Source of the DNA: Pseudomonas viridiflava
GTDB taxonomy: Bacteria; Pseudomonadota; Gammaproteobacteria; Pseudomonadales; Pseudomonadaceae
Direction: 5' to 3'
DNA: 64,000 nt
Assembly (NCBI RefSeq): GCF_900580675.1
Contig: NZ_UTBG01000147.1
Location: 26,246-90,245 of the forward strand
The notes beneath the pieces were generated by a model. That model saw only the letters and a list, made by a program, of their open reading frames with translations. It was not told the origin of the DNA and ran no database searches. Below are positions 40,644-50,284 of the stretch, piece by piece (position 1 is the stretch's first letter; every line of letters begins with the position of its first letter). The translations under genes and the position numbers were made by a program.

Positions 40644-41543
40644 TCAGGCCCACCCCTCCCGCACCGCATTACGAATCCCCTCCAACAACATGGCAAACGC
40701 CGGGTTGTCATTGTCCTCGCGCCAGATCAGATGCAGCTCGCTCTGTGCGCCTTCGCCCAGTTCGATATCGCGGAATATCACGTTCTTGAACACCACACTG
40801 CTGGCGCAACGCGGCACCAGGGCCAGGCCCATGCCGGCGTTGACCAGCGCCAGGATGGTCAGCGACGAGCCCAGCCACTGCACGTATTCCGGCGCAACCC
40901 GCGCCGAGCGCAACAGGCCGGTGAGGAGCTCGTTGAACGGCGGGTAGGCGGCGTGGGCGTACATCAGGAAGGGTTGCGCGTCGAGGTCTTGCACGCTGAC
41001 AGTCTCGGCGCTGGCCAGCCGATGGCGGCTCGGCACCGCCAGCACAAAGGGCTCGCGCACCAGGCATTCGGTGGCGTAGCCGGTTTCCAGCAGGGGCGCG
41101 CGGACGATGCCCAAGTCGATACGCCGCGCGCGCAGGGCTTCGTATTGCTGATAGGTGTTCATCTCGGACAGGTCGATTTTCACCTGCGGCTGTTTGAGGC
41201 GCGCCTCGGCAATCACCTTCGGCAAGAACTCATACACCGCGCTGCCGACAAAGCTGATATTGACCGTGCCGATGTCGCCTTCGGCAAAACGCCGTGCCGT
41301 CACGGCTGCTTGCTGGGCGCGTTCCAGCAGGTTCTGCGCTTCGATAAAAAACGCCCGGCCGGCGGCAGTCAGCGCAACGCTGCGGGTGGTGCGCACAAAC
41401 AGTTCCACGCCCAAGTGATGCTCGAGCAGTTGGATCTGCCGGCTGAGGGGCGGCTGGGTCATGTTCAGCCGTTCGGCGGCGCGGCGAAAATTCAATTCGG
41501 TGGCCACCGTGGTGAAGCAACGCAGTTGAGTCAGCTCGAACAT
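40644..41543 (-). CDS. LysR-family regulator of the glucarate operon
   Basis: A 299-residue LysR protein: HTH at residues about 3-60 (LTQLRCFTTVATELNFRRAA, then ERLNMTQPPLSRQIQLLEHHLG) and a substrate-binding domain (MGLALVPRCASS). The ATG at 41543 starts at the HTH; the upstream extension is discarded. It is divergent from gudP-gudD over 106 bp containing an inverted TCTAATC/GATTAGA pair, which fits glucarate-responsive activation. Confidence 0.88.
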   Translation of the reverse strand: MFELTQLRCFTTVATELNFRRAAERLNMTQPPLSRQIQLLEHHLGVELFVRTTRSVALTAAGRAFFIEAQNLLERAQQAAVTARRFAEGDIGTVNISFVGSAVYEFLPKVIAEARLKQPQVKIDLSEMNTYQQYEALRARRIDLGIVRAPLLETGYATECLVREPFVLAVPSRHRLASAETVSVQDLDAQPFLMYAHAAYPPFNELLTGLLRSARVAPEYVQWLGSSLTILALVNAGMGLALVPRCASSVVFKNVIFRDIELGEGAQSELHLIWREDNDNPAFAMLLEGIRNAVREGWA

Positions 41544-41546
41544 TGA

Positions 41547-41585
41547 TCTAATCCAGGTATCAATCGAATGCCAAGTTAGATTAGA
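41547..41585. promoter_or_regulatory. Inverted repeat in the LysR/gudP gap
   Basis: TCTAATC (41547-41553) and GATTAGA (41579-41585) are perfect complements 25 bp apart in the divergent gap. This is a candidate recognition site for the LysR protein. Confidence 0.4.
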
Positions 41586-41649
41586 CGGGATCAATGCCCG
41601 GCGTCCATCATCGGCCTGCCCCTAAAAAAACAATGAATGGGAGTCACCC

Positions 41650-43002
41650 GTGGATACCCTCCATAACCCGCCAGACCCGACTGTGCTCGCCCGTGCGGCG
41701 GCCAAGGTCAAGCGCCATGTACTGCCGTTGTTTGTGGTGATGTTCATCGTCAACTACATCGACCGGGTCAATATCGGTTTTGTGCGCAGCCACCTGGAGA
41801 CCGACCTCGGTATTGGCGCGGCCGCCTATGGCCTGGGCGCCGGGCTGTTTTTTATCGGTTATGCGATCTTCGAAGTGCCCTCCAACCTGCTGTTGCAGCG
41901 CTACGGCGCGCGAGCCTGGCTGACGCGCATCATGTTCACCTGGGGCGCGGCCGCGATGGCCATGGCCTTTGTCAAAGGCGAAACCAGTTTCTATATCCTG
42001 CGCTTTATCCTGGGTGCGGCAGAGGCCGGCTTTTTCCCCGGCATCATTTACTACTTCACCCAATGGCTGCCGGCCGCCGAGCGCGGCAAGGCCATGGCGA
42101 TTTTCCTCAGCGGGTCGGCGATCGCGTCGGTGATTTCCGGGCCGGTGTCGGGCGCGCTGCTGAATGTCAGCGGCTTGAGCCTGCATGGCTGGCAGTGGAT
42201 GTTTCTGATCGAAGGCTTCGCCTCAATCGTGCTGTGTGGCTTTGTGTGGTTCTGGCTGCAGTCCCATCCGCAGCAGGCGAAGTGGCTCAGCGCTGAAGAA
42301 AAACACGCCTTGGAGAGCACCATCGCCCTGGAGCAGCAAGCGCGTGAAGCGGCCCAGGTCACCCGGCCCTCCATGTTCAAGTTGCTGGCCGACAAACAGA
42401 TCGCATTGTTCTGCTTTATCTACTTTTCCATCGCCCTGACCATCTACGGCGCCACTTTTTGGCTGCCGAGCATGATCAAGAAAATGGGCAACCTGGGCGA
42501 CTTCGAGGTTGGCCTGTTCAATTCGATTCCGTGGTTGATTTCCATCGTCGCCATGTATGGTTTCGCCGCCCTGGCCAGCAAGTGGAAACACCAGCAGGCG
42601 TGGGTCGCGCTGATGCTGGTGATCGCCGCTGTGGGCATGTTCATGTCCACCACCGGCGGGCCTGTGTTCGCGTTTGTCGCCATCTGTTTTGCTGCGATTG
42701 GCTTCAAGGCCGCCTCGGCGTTGTTCTGGCCGATCCCCCAGGGTTACCTGGATGCGCGGATCGCGGCGGCGGTGATTGCCTTGATCAATTCGGTGGGCAA
42801 CCTCGGCGGCTTTGTCGCGCCCACCACCTTTGGTTTGTTGGAGCAGACCACCGGTTCCATCGAAGGCGGGTTGTACGGCTTGGCCGCGACGTCGCTGGTG
42901 GCGGCGGTGGTGGTGTTTTTTGCCCGTACCACGCCACGCGGCGGTGTGAAGCCTACGATTCATCACGCCTTGCGTCCAGGCCCACAAGGAGCCGCCTCTT
43001 GA
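41650..43002 (+). CDS. gudP: MFS glucarate/galactarate transporter
   Basis: A 450-residue 12-helix carrier of the anion:cation symporter branch. Typical blocks are LPLFVVMFIVNYIDRVNIGF, FFIGYAIFEVPSNLLLQRYG, RFILGAAEAGFFPGIIYYFT and the loop 2-3 Arg motif region. It starts at a GTG (41650) with GGGAG 5-8 nt upstream. It overlaps gudD by TTGA, so the pair is coupled. Glucarate as substrate is inferred from the neighbouring dehydratase. Confidence 0.85.
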   Translation: MDTLHNPPDPTVLARAAAKVKRHVLPLFVVMFIVNYIDRVNIGFVRSHLETDLGIGAAAYGLGAGLFFIGYAIFEVPSNLLLQRYGARAWLTRIMFTWGAAAMAMAFVKGETSFYILRFILGAAEAGFFPGIIYYFTQWLPAAERGKAMAIFLSGSAIASVISGPVSGALLNVSGLSLHGWQWMFLIEGFASIVLCGFVWFWLQSHPQQAKWLSAEEKHALESTIALEQQAREAAQVTRPSMFKLLADKQIALFCFIYFSIALTIYGATFWLPSMIKKMGNLGDFEVGLFNSIPWLISIVAMYGFAALASKWKHQQAWVALMLVIAAVGMFMSTTGGPVFAFVAICFAAIGFKAASALFWPIPQGYLDARIAAAVIALINSVGNLGGFVAPTTFGLLEQTTGSIEGGLYGLAATSLVAAVVVFFARTTPRGGVKPTIHHALRPGPQGAAS

Positions 43003-44273
43003 AAATTATCCGCGTTACCGTCACCCCGATTGCCTTTCGCGACCCACCGTTGCTCAACGCCAGCGGTATCCACGAGGCGTTTGCCTTGCGCTCGATCATC
43101 GAAGTCGAGAGCGACACCGGTTACATCGGCCTCGGCGAAAGCTACGGCGATGCCCCGGCGCTGGCGATCCAGCAACAGGTGCAGCAGCAGTTGATCGGCC
43201 TTGATCCCTTCAACCTGAATGGCCTACGCAAGATTGTCCAGGCCACCGTGGCCGCGCATAAACCGGCCAGCCTCAGCGGCGCCGAACTGGCGCCGGGCTC
43301 CCATGCCAGCAAGGCCGTGAGCAATGCCTATTCGGCGTTTGAAGTGGCGTTTCTCGACCTGCAGGCGCACTCACTGAATGTGCCGCTGGTGGATTTGCTG
43401 GGCGGCGCGATCCGCGACCAGATCCCGTTCAGCGCCTACCTGTTTTTCAAGTACGCCGAGCATATCGACTCACCCTACAAGCCCGACAGCTGGGGCGAAG
43501 CGCTCAACGAAGTGCAGATCGTCGCCCAGGCGCGGCGGATGATCGACACCTACGGTTTTAAAAGCATCAAGCTCAAGGCCGGCGCCCTGGAACCGGAACA
43601 TGAAGTGGCGTGCATCAAAGCCTTGAAAAAAGCCTTCCCCGGCGTGCCGCTGCGCATTGACCCGAACGGCAACTGGTCGCTGGATACTGCGATTCGCATG
43701 GCCGAATTGCTCGGCGACGACCTGCAATATTACGAAGACCCGACCCCCGGCCTGGAAGGCATGGCCGAGTTGCACCGGCGCACCGGCCTGCCCCTGGCGA
43801 CTAACATGGTGGTCACCGATTTCGACGAATTCCGCCGCAGCGTCGCGCAGAACAGCGTGCAGATTGTGCTCGCCGACCACCACTACTGGGGCGGCCTGCG
43901 CGACACCCAGGTGCTGGCGAAAATGTGCCAGACCTTCGGCCTGGGCGTGTCGATGCACTCCAACTCGCACCTGGGCATCAGCCTGATGGCCATGGCCCAC
44001 GTGGCGGCGTCGGTGCCGAATCTGGATTACGCCTGCGACACCCATTACCCCTGGCAAGAGCCGGACGAAGAGGTGATCAAGGGCGGCAAACTGCCGATCG
44101 TCGATGGCTGCGTGAGCATCACCCGCGCACCGGGGCTGGGCCTGGAGCTGGACCATGACCAGTTGGGTAAGCTGCATGACCAGTACCTGAGTTGTGGCAT
44201 TCGCCAGCGCGATGATGTGAAGCAGATGCAGCGTTATCAACCGGACTGGAAAACCGTCAAACCACGATTCTGA
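42999..44273 (+). CDS. gudD: Glucarate dehydratase-family enzyme
   Basis: A 424-residue enolase-superfamily enzyme that removes water from D-glucarate to give 5-keto-4-deoxyglucarate. Catalytic features are SIKLKAG (KxK bases), LRIDPNGNW (metal Asp and Asn), YYEDPTPG (metal Glu), IVLADHHYWGG (metal Asp) and GVSMHSNSHLGI (catalytic His). The TTG start at 42999 has AAGGAG 8 nt upstream and overlaps the gudP stop. The large upstream extension in this frame is a shadow of gudP. A strong terminator follows. Related acid-sugar dehydratases are possible. Confidence 0.87.
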   Translation: MKIIRVTVTPIAFRDPPLLNASGIHEAFALRSIIEVESDTGYIGLGESYGDAPALAIQQQVQQQLIGLDPFNLNGLRKIVQATVAAHKPASLSGAELAPGSHASKAVSNAYSAFEVAFLDLQAHSLNVPLVDLLGGAIRDQIPFSAYLFFKYAEHIDSPYKPDSWGEALNEVQIVAQARRMIDTYGFKSIKLKAGALEPEHEVACIKALKKAFPGVPLRIDPNGNWSLDTAIRMAELLGDDLQYYEDPTPGLEGMAELHRRTGLPLATNMVVTDFDEFRRSVAQNSVQIVLADHHYWGGLRDTQVLAKMCQTFGLGVSMHSNSHLGISLMAMAHVAASVPNLDYACDTHYPWQEPDEEVIKGGKLPIVDGCVSITRAPGLGLELDHDQLGKLHDQYLSCGIRQRDDVKQMQRYQPDWKTVKPRF

Positions 44274-44291
44274 GGCTGGTCGCTTCGCTTT

Positions 44292-44323
44292 GCCCGGTGG
44301 CACGTGCCACCGGGCTTTTTTTT
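44292..44323. terminator. Bidirectional terminator after gudD
   Basis: GCCCGGTGGCAC directly abuts its complement GTGCCACCGGGC and is followed by eight T. It also overlaps the stop of the convergent acyl-CoA synthetase. Confidence 0.88.
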
Positions 44324-46004
44324 AAGTGAAATCTTCTTCGAAATGCTCGTGCTCGCCCCGCGTCTCACTCTGGCGCCGCAGCACCTCCATCTGGCGCAGT
44401 TCCACCCGGCGAATTTTCCCGGAAATGGTCTTCGGCAATTCGCTGACAAACTCAATCCGCCGCACGCGCTTGTACGGCGCCAAATGCTCACGCGCGAAGT
44501 CGAGGATGTGCCGCGCCAGTTCGGCGCTGCCGGGCGCGTCATGGGCCAGGATCAGGAACGCCTTGGGCACGGCCAGGCGCAGTGGGTCGGGGCTGGGCAC
44601 CACAGCCACCTCCATCACGGCCGGGTGTTCGATCAGCGCGCTTTCCAGCTCGAAGGGGCTGATGCGGTAGTCGGAGGCCTTGAACACGTCGTCGGCGCGG
44701 CCGACAAAGGTGATGTAGCCGTCGGCATCGATCTGCGCGGTGTCGCCGGTGCGGTAGTAGCCGTCGCGCATGACCTCGGCGGTTTTCTCAGGGCTGTCTT
44801 CATAGCCCAGCATCAGGCCCAGCGGGCGTACGTCGAGGGGCAGGGCGACTTCGCCTTCGGTGCCCGGCACGCCGTCGGCATCCAGCAGGGCGACTTGATA
44901 GCCTGGCAGCGGTCTGCCCATGGAGCCTGGCTTGAGCAACTGGCCGGGCGTGTTGCCGACCAGGGCGGTGGTTTCCGACTGGCCGAAGCCATCGCGCAAG
45001 GGCAGGCCCCACGCCTGCTGGATCTGCTCGATAATTTCCGGGTTCAGCGGCTCGCCGGCGCCCACCAGTTCGCGCAGGCTCAGGCGCGGTTTGTGGCTGG
45101 CCAGGTCTTCCTGAATCAACATGCGCCACACGGTGGGCGGCGCGCACAGGCTGGTCACGCGGTATTTTTCCAGCGCACCGAGCAAGGCCGCTGCGCTGAA
45201 CCGCGCAATGTTATGGATAAAAATGCACGCGCCGGCATTCCACGGCGCGAACAGGCAACTCCAGGCATGCTTGGCCCAGCCCGGCGAGGAGATATTCAGG
45301 TGCAGGTCGCCCGGCTGCAGGCCGATCCAGTACATGGTCGACAGGTGGCCGACCGGGTAGCTCTGGTGGCTGTGCAGCACCATTTTGGGTTTGGAGGTGG
45401 TGCCGGAGGTGAAATACAGCAGCATCGGGTCGGTGGCCAGGGTGCGGCCTTGCGCCTCGAACTGCTCGGAATATTCAAACGCGGCGTTGTGCGCGACCCA
45501 GCCAGCGGGCGCCGCCCCCACGCAGACGCGGCTGCAGCCATCCGCCAGGCCGGCGAACTTGCCGACATGCGCCTCGCCGACCACCAGGTGGCGCACTTGC
45601 CCGCGTTCGATGCGGTCGCTGAGGTCGTCGGGGTTGAGCAGGGCGGTGGCGGGGATGACCACGGCGCCGAGCTTGAACGCGGCGAGCATGGTTTCCCAGA
45701 GCGCCACGTCATTGCCGAGCATCAACAGCACCCGTTCGCCACGGCGCACGCCGAGCGCGCGCAGGTGGTTGGCCACCTGGTTGGAGCGCGCGGCCAGTTG
45801 CTGGAAGCTGTAGCGTTGCTCGCTGCCGTCCTCTTCGACGATCCACAGCGCATCGGCCGCGTTGCCTGCAGCCATGGCATCGAAGTAGTCCAGGGCCCAG
45901 TTGAACGCGCTCAGTTGCGGCCAGCGGAAGTCGCGCACGGCCGTGGCGTAGTCGGTGCGATGAGCGAGCAGAAAATCCCGAGCGGCCAGGAAGGGCTGGG
46001 TCAT
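44322..46004 (-). CDS. Acyl-CoA synthetase (AMP-binding, ACSM/benzoate-ligase-like)
   Basis: A 560-residue AMP-forming ligase. It shows LLYFTSGTTSKPKMVLHSHQ (ATP loop, near 195-215), LNISSPGWAKHAWSCLFAPW, GFGQSETTALVGN, DGYYRTGDTAQIDADGYITF (adenylate Asp) and GRADDVFKASDYRISPFELE. The catalytic Lys is in ELPKTISGKIRRVELR. The PGWAKHAW motif favours the medium-chain/aromatic acid branch. It stands alone between the gud operon and the receptor gene. Confidence 0.88.
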   Translation of the reverse strand: MTQPFLAARDFLLAHRTDYATAVRDFRWPQLSAFNWALDYFDAMAAGNAADALWIVEEDGSEQRYSFQQLAARSNQVANHLRALGVRRGERVLLMLGNDVALWETMLAAFKLGAVVIPATALLNPDDLSDRIERGQVRHLVVGEAHVGKFAGLADGCSRVCVGAAPAGWVAHNAAFEYSEQFEAQGRTLATDPMLLYFTSGTTSKPKMVLHSHQSYPVGHLSTMYWIGLQPGDLHLNISSPGWAKHAWSCLFAPWNAGACIFIHNIARFSAAALLGALEKYRVTSLCAPPTVWRMLIQEDLASHKPRLSLRELVGAGEPLNPEIIEQIQQAWGLPLRDGFGQSETTALVGNTPGQLLKPGSMGRPLPGYQVALLDADGVPGTEGEVALPLDVRPLGLMLGYEDSPEKTAEVMRDGYYRTGDTAQIDADGYITFVGRADDVFKASDYRISPFELESALIEHPAVMEVAVVPSPDPLRLAVPKAFLILAHDAPGSAELARHILDFAREHLAPYKRVRRIEFVSELPKTISGKIRRVELRQMEVLRRQSETRGEHEHFEEDFT

Positions 46005-46149
46005 GGTCGGCGTCCTTGATTATTGTTGTAGGGACATTTTTTGGGTGCAGCGGCTCTCGGTTCAACCCAGAGGCTGGACCGAGTATAGGCACGCATAAAT
46101 CAGAGATGAACGCTCAAAAACACCGGAGCGTTGTGCAAAAAAGTCATGC

Positions 46150-48543
46150 TCAGTATTTCCAGCTGACCGATGCCGTGAGGTTGCGCGGTGCGCCGTAGTT
46201 GGTCGAGCCGGCGGCCTGGTACAGCGACAGCAGGTACTTCTGGTCGGTGACGTTGTTCAGGTTCAGCGACGTGCTCCAGTGTTTGTCGAAGTCGTAGCTG
46301 GCCATCAGGTCGACCAGGGCGTAGGCGCTTTGCTGCACGCGGCTGTTGCTGTCGACCTGGGTCGAACTTTGCCACTGCACGCGGCTGCCGACCTTGGCCT
46401 GGGGCAGGCCGGGCAGGCGGTAGGTCACGTTGCCACGCACGCTGTGGGTGGGCACGTATTGGCGGGCCTTTTCGCCATTGTTGTCTTCGATGTGCACATA
46501 GGTGTAGCCGCCGGAGAGGGACAGCCCGGGCAAGGCTTCGCCGTTGGCTTCGAGTTCCAGGCCACGGCTTTTGTAATCCACGCCGCGGTACACGTACTGG
46601 CCGCCGACAATCTGCCCGGTGGCTTCGGCGACGTTTTGCTGCTCCGTCTTGAACAGCGCCGCGCTGACGTCCAGGCGGTCGTCGAGCAGTTGCCCTTTGA
46701 CCCCGACTTCCATGCTTTTGCCTTCCAGCGGCTCGATGATGCCGCCGGCGGTGCTGCGCAGGTACTGCGGTTTGAAGATTTCGGTCCAGCTGGTGTAGAG
46801 GCTCCACTGCGGGGTCAGGTCGTAGACCAGGCCGGTATAGGGCGTGACCTTGCCGTGCACGCGGGTGTCGTGGGGCGCGCCGTAGCCCGCGCCATCGCCG
46901 TCGGCACTGAGCATGCGCGCGCCGGCGATCCAGTGCAGGTCATCGGTGAGGCTGAAGCGTGCGCCCGAGTAGAGGCTTTTCTGGCGGTCGGTAAAATCCT
47001 GGGTATTGAGGTCGTCGGTGTAGTTCATCGCCGGCTCCAGCACATTCCCGGCGAGCACGTCGGCGAGGTTTTCCACCTGGTTGCCGGAGGCGGTGCGGTA
47101 GTGGCCGCGCTCGGTGTGATGCAGGCGCCCGTAGCTGGCGCCCAGGGTCAACGCATGCTCGCGCCCCAGCAGGCTGAACGGCCCGGACAGCTGCGCTTCG
47201 CCCGCCACTTGATGCTCGGTGCTGGTGGTGCGGTTGATGTACGCGGCCACGGTCTCGGCGGTGAGGGGGATGGCGTAGAGCATTTTGGTGTCGGAGTGCT
47301 GGCTGGTGCCGGTCACGGTGATCGTGCTGGCCCAGCCGTTTTCGAAGCTGTGGGTCAGTTCGGCAAAGGCGCGTTGGGTCTGGATGTTCCAGTAGGTCCA
47401 GGGCTGGCCCACGCTGGCGCTGCGGCTGCTGTAGTGGATGCGGTTGCCGGCGTAGTCGGCAATCGGCAGGCCGCCCCAGGTGCTGCCGTTCGAATAGCTG
47501 TCTTGCTGGGAAAACCCGACGGTCAGGGTGTCGGCGTCGGACAGGTCGAAGGCGAGCAGGCCTGCCGTCACGTTGACTTCGTGGCTGTAATGGTCGAGGT
47601 AGGAGTTGCCTTTGTCATGGGAGGTGATCAGGCGCCCGCGCACGGTGCCGCTGTCGTTCAGCGGGCCGGACACGTCAAAGCCCAGGCGGCGGTTATCCCA
47701 GGAGCCGACACTGGTGTCGATTTTCGCCTGGAAGGTCTCGGTCGGGCGTTTGCGCACCAGGTTGACCGTGGCGGAGGGGTCGCCGGCGCCGCTCATCAAA
47801 CCGTTGGCGCCGTGCAGCACGTCGACCTGTTCGAACTCGGTCATGTCCTGTTCGCCCACCAGCACGCCGCCGGAGAAGGGCAGGCCCATGCCGTCGTATT
47901 CGAAGTTTTCGATCTTGAAGCCGCGCGAGGTGAACGCGGTGCGGTCGGTTTCAAACTGCTCGACCGTGACCGACGGCGCGCTGCGCAAGGCCTCTTTCAC
48001 GCTGTTGAGCTTGAAGTCATCCATTTGTTCGCGGGTGACCACGCTGATCGCCTGCGGGGTTTGCTTGTTGCTCAGGCCCAGGCGGGTGGTGCTGGCGACC
48101 GGTTTGCCCTGGTAGCCCACGCTGGGGCCGCCGTCCTGTTGGGCGTAGTCCTGAACATGGATGGCGGGCAGGGTCATTTCACTGGCTTGTTGCGGCAGGG
48201 GCACCAGGTAAACCGTCACGGCGTCGGTGCGCGCAAAGCTGTAGCCGCTGCCCTTGAGCAACTCGGCCAGGGCCTGTTCAGGGGAGTACACGCCTACCAC
48301 GGCCGAGCTGCGCAGGGCGCTGTCGAGGTTGCCGTCAAGCAATACGTTTTGCCCGGATTGCTGGCTGAATACCAGCAAGGCCTGACGCAGTTGCTGGGCC
48401 GGAATGTTAACGGCCACGTTGGTGCTCGCGGCCGCTGCCGGCGCCGCGTGAGCCTGCACGGCGCCCATCAGCAGGGTGCAGGCGAACGCGGCGGCGCGCC
48501 ATTGCTTGGCGGGTGGATGCCCAGGGGTGGAGTGCTTTGCCAT
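46150..48543 (-). CDS. TonB-dependent siderophore receptor with signalling domain
   Basis: A 797-residue outer-membrane receptor. There is a signal peptide (ACTLLMGAVQAHAAPAA). A secretin/TonB short N-terminal domain at about 45-100 (IPAQQLRQALLVFSQQSGQN ... SPEQALAELLKGSGYSFART) makes it a transducer. Then come the plug (RLGLSNKQTPQAISVVTREQ, DVLHGANGLMSGAGDPSATV) and a 22-strand barrel ending in the aromatic ASVSWKY. The iron ligand is a hydroxamate- or catecholate-type siderophore, probably xenosiderophore, but this is unresolved. It is downstream of fecI-fecR, so ligand binding should free the sigma factor and induce this gene. Confidence 0.93.
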   Translation of the reverse strand: MAKHSTPGHPPAKQWRAAAFACTLLMGAVQAHAAPAAAASTNVAVNIPAQQLRQALLVFSQQSGQNVLLDGNLDSALRSSAVVGVYSPEQALAELLKGSGYSFARTDAVTVYLVPLPQQASEMTLPAIHVQDYAQQDGGPSVGYQGKPVASTTRLGLSNKQTPQAISVVTREQMDDFKLNSVKEALRSAPSVTVEQFETDRTAFTSRGFKIENFEYDGMGLPFSGGVLVGEQDMTEFEQVDVLHGANGLMSGAGDPSATVNLVRKRPTETFQAKIDTSVGSWDNRRLGFDVSGPLNDSGTVRGRLITSHDKGNSYLDHYSHEVNVTAGLLAFDLSDADTLTVGFSQQDSYSNGSTWGGLPIADYAGNRIHYSSRSASVGQPWTYWNIQTQRAFAELTHSFENGWASTITVTGTSQHSDTKMLYAIPLTAETVAAYINRTTSTEHQVAGEAQLSGPFSLLGREHALTLGASYGRLHHTERGHYRTASGNQVENLADVLAGNVLEPAMNYTDDLNTQDFTDRQKSLYSGARFSLTDDLHWIAGARMLSADGDGAGYGAPHDTRVHGKVTPYTGLVYDLTPQWSLYTSWTEIFKPQYLRSTAGGIIEPLEGKSMEVGVKGQLLDDRLDVSAALFKTEQQNVAEATGQIVGGQYVYRGVDYKSRGLELEANGEALPGLSLSGGYTYVHIEDNNGEKARQYVPTHSVRGNVTYRLPGLPQAKVGSRVQWQSSTQVDSNSRVQQSAYALVDLMASYDFDKHWSTSLNLNNVTDQKYLLSLYQAAGSTNYGAPRNLTASVSWKY

Positions 48544-48631
48544 TCAGGTTTTCCCTATGAGGTCTCGCTATCAATCCCTCTAGGACGGATGAGTCATCGC
48601 GATACCTGATGGCGATGTGAATTATTTGCAA

Positions 48632-49600
48632 TTAGGCGGGCTGGATCAGGGTTACCAGGTCGGTGTAGCGGGTCATGCGTACCGCCAATGCCTTGGATAG
48701 CACGTCAAGCATCTGGTCCGGGCGATTGAGGTTGAGGATCAGGCTGACGCGCCGCGCCGCCAGTTGCTCGTCCGGGATAAAGATCTTGCCTTCACGCCAG
48801 CGCTGCAGCTGGTTGACCACGTCGATCAATGGCGTATCGAAAAACACCAGGCGCCCGCTGCGCCAGGCCAGCACCTGCTCCAGCTCGGCGCGTTGGATCG
48901 CCCCGGTGTGGGTGGTGCTGAAGCGCAGCGACAGGCCTTCGCCCAAGTCGGTCTGCTGGCTTGGGGTGATCACGCGCACGGTATGCCGGCTGACGCTCAA
49001 CTGCGCGGCTGGGCCATCGCACGCCAGGCAGAATTCGCCTTCGCCGGCGAGCACCCGGCCCGCCTGGGTCTGCACGGCAAAGTCGCTGGCGGGGTTGCGC
49101 GCCACCTGGAAAAACGCCTCGCCCTGCAACAGTTCAACCGAGCGCTGGGTGGCGGAAAAACCCAGGTTGAGCGCGCTGTTGCCGGCCAGTTCCACGGTTG
49201 AGCCATCGGGCAACTGCACCGTGCGCCGTTCGCCCACGGCGGTGCGCACATCGGCAAAGGGTGAACTCACGCCCTTGAGCCACAGGGTGGTCGCGCTGGT
49301 GGCCACCACGGCGACACTGGCGGCGAGCCCCAGGCCGACAAAGCGTCGCCGCGACAACGGCGGCGCTTGAACCACCGCCGGTTTGGGCGGGGCCAGCAGC
49401 GCCGTGGCCGCCCACAGCTGCTCCAAGTGTGCATAGGCCTGGGCATTGCGCGGGTCGGCGGCGAGCCAGTGGGCCAGCTCATCGCACTCGGCCTGGGTCG
49501 GTGCGCCGCCCTGGATCAAGGCAAACCACTCACTGGCCCGATGGCTGGCGTCATCGGGGCGGGGGGCGGTCGGGACGAGGCGCGGCGGTTCAACACTCAT
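48632..49600 (-). CDS. FecR-family anti-sigma / sigma regulator
   Basis: A 322-residue single-pass inner-membrane protein. Its parts are a cytoplasmic DUF4880 domain (ASEWFALIQGGAPTQAECDE ... AADPRNAQAYAHLEQLW), a membrane helix (FVGLGLAASVAVVATSATTL, preceded by a Ser-Arg-Arg-Arg), the periplasmic FecR domain (GERRTVQLPDGSTVELAGNS) and a C-terminal STN-like DUF4974. It relays the signal from the receptor's N-terminal domain to the sigma factor. It lies 53 bp after the sigma gene and 88 bp before the receptor gene. Confidence 0.92.
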   Translation of the reverse strand: MSVEPPRLVPTAPRPDDASHRASEWFALIQGGAPTQAECDELAHWLAADPRNAQAYAHLEQLWAATALLAPPKPAVVQAPPLSRRRFVGLGLAASVAVVATSATTLWLKGVSSPFADVRTAVGERRTVQLPDGSTVELAGNSALNLGFSATQRSVELLQGEAFFQVARNPASDFAVQTQAGRVLAGEGEFCLACDGPAAQLSVSRHTVRVITPSQQTDLGEGLSLRFSTTHTGAIQRAELEQVLAWRSGRLVFFDTPLIDVVNQLQRWREGKIFIPDEQLAARRVSLILNLNRPDQMLDVLSKALAVRMTRYTDLVTLIQPA

Positions 49601-49653
49601 GGGGTTTCAATTCAACGAGGCACGGTCAGGCGGCCGAGTATAAGTGAAGGCGC

Positions 49654-50151
49654 TCACTCGGGCATGCCCTGCTTCAACAAGTCCAGCGCCCGCACCATCC
49701 GGCTGTAGGCGGTTTTCGGCGAGATGCCGAGGCGTTCGCCGATCTCCACGTACGTCAGGCCTTCGATGCGCACCAGCAGGAACACCTCGCGGCAGGCGTC
49801 GGGCATGTTCTGGATCAGCGCGTTGAGCGCCGCCAATTGCTGATGCGCGATGGCCGCCTGCTCCAGTGTCGGGCTCGGTTGCTCGAGGCTGTCGGGCGTT
49901 TGCGGGTCCAGCGGCTCGCCTTTGCGGTGCTCCTGGCGCCGGGTGTGGTCGATGAACAGGTTGCGCGCGGCGCAGAAGAGGTAGGCGCGGAAATTGTCGA
50001 TGCGCGTGCGGCCCATCTGCTCCGACAGGCGAATGAACGCGTCCTGCGTCAGGTCGGCTGCGGTTTCCTTGCAGCGCAAACGACGGTCCAGGTAAGCCTG
50101 GATTTCTCCGCGGTGGGCGAGATACAACGCCTTGAGATCTGAGCCGGACAT
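49654..50151 (-). CDS. FecI-type ECF sigma factor
   Basis: A 165-residue extracytoplasmic-function sigma factor. Region 2 is TAADLTQDAFIRLSEQMGRT and FRAYLFCAARNLFIDHTRR. Region 4 is MPDACREVFLLVRIEGLTYV with the HTH EIGERLGISPKTAYSRMVRAL. The ATG at 50151 is the family start; an upstream in-frame extension reaches 50295 but crosses the Fur-like box. It should direct transcription of the receptor at 48543. Confidence 0.92.
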   Translation of the reverse strand: MSGSDLKALYLAHRGEIQAYLDRRLRCKETAADLTQDAFIRLSEQMGRTRIDNFRAYLFCAARNLFIDHTRRQEHRKGEPLDPQTPDSLEQPSPTLEQAAIAHQQLAALNALIQNMPDACREVFLLVRIEGLTYVEIGERLGISPKTAYSRMVRALDLLKQGMPE

Positions 50152-50194
50152 AACGCTACCTGACAGCCATGGGAGCAAGCGCGGCGGAATATAA

Positions 50195-50214
50195 CAAACG
50201 AGAATGATTGTTAA
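50195..50214. promoter_or_regulatory. Fur-like box upstream of the sigma gene
   Basis: AAACGAGAATGATTGTTAAT is close to the Fur consensus GATAATGATAATCATTATC. It sits 44-63 bp upstream of the sigma start, as expected for iron-repressed fecI genes. Confidence 0.7.
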
Positions 50215-50284
50215 TAGCGGATTATCACCGCGCGGTCGTCTACAGCGCGTCACGACGGCGGGTTGAACGCATGCGGCGCAGACC

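Noticed and set aside
42459..42998. Upstream extension of the gudD frame
   Set aside because: It lies wholly within gudP in another frame; the TTG with AAGGAG at 42999 gives the normal protein.
46279..48609. 776-codon frame antisense to the TonB-dependent receptor
   Set aside because: It has no recognisable domain and is the complement of a complete receptor gene.
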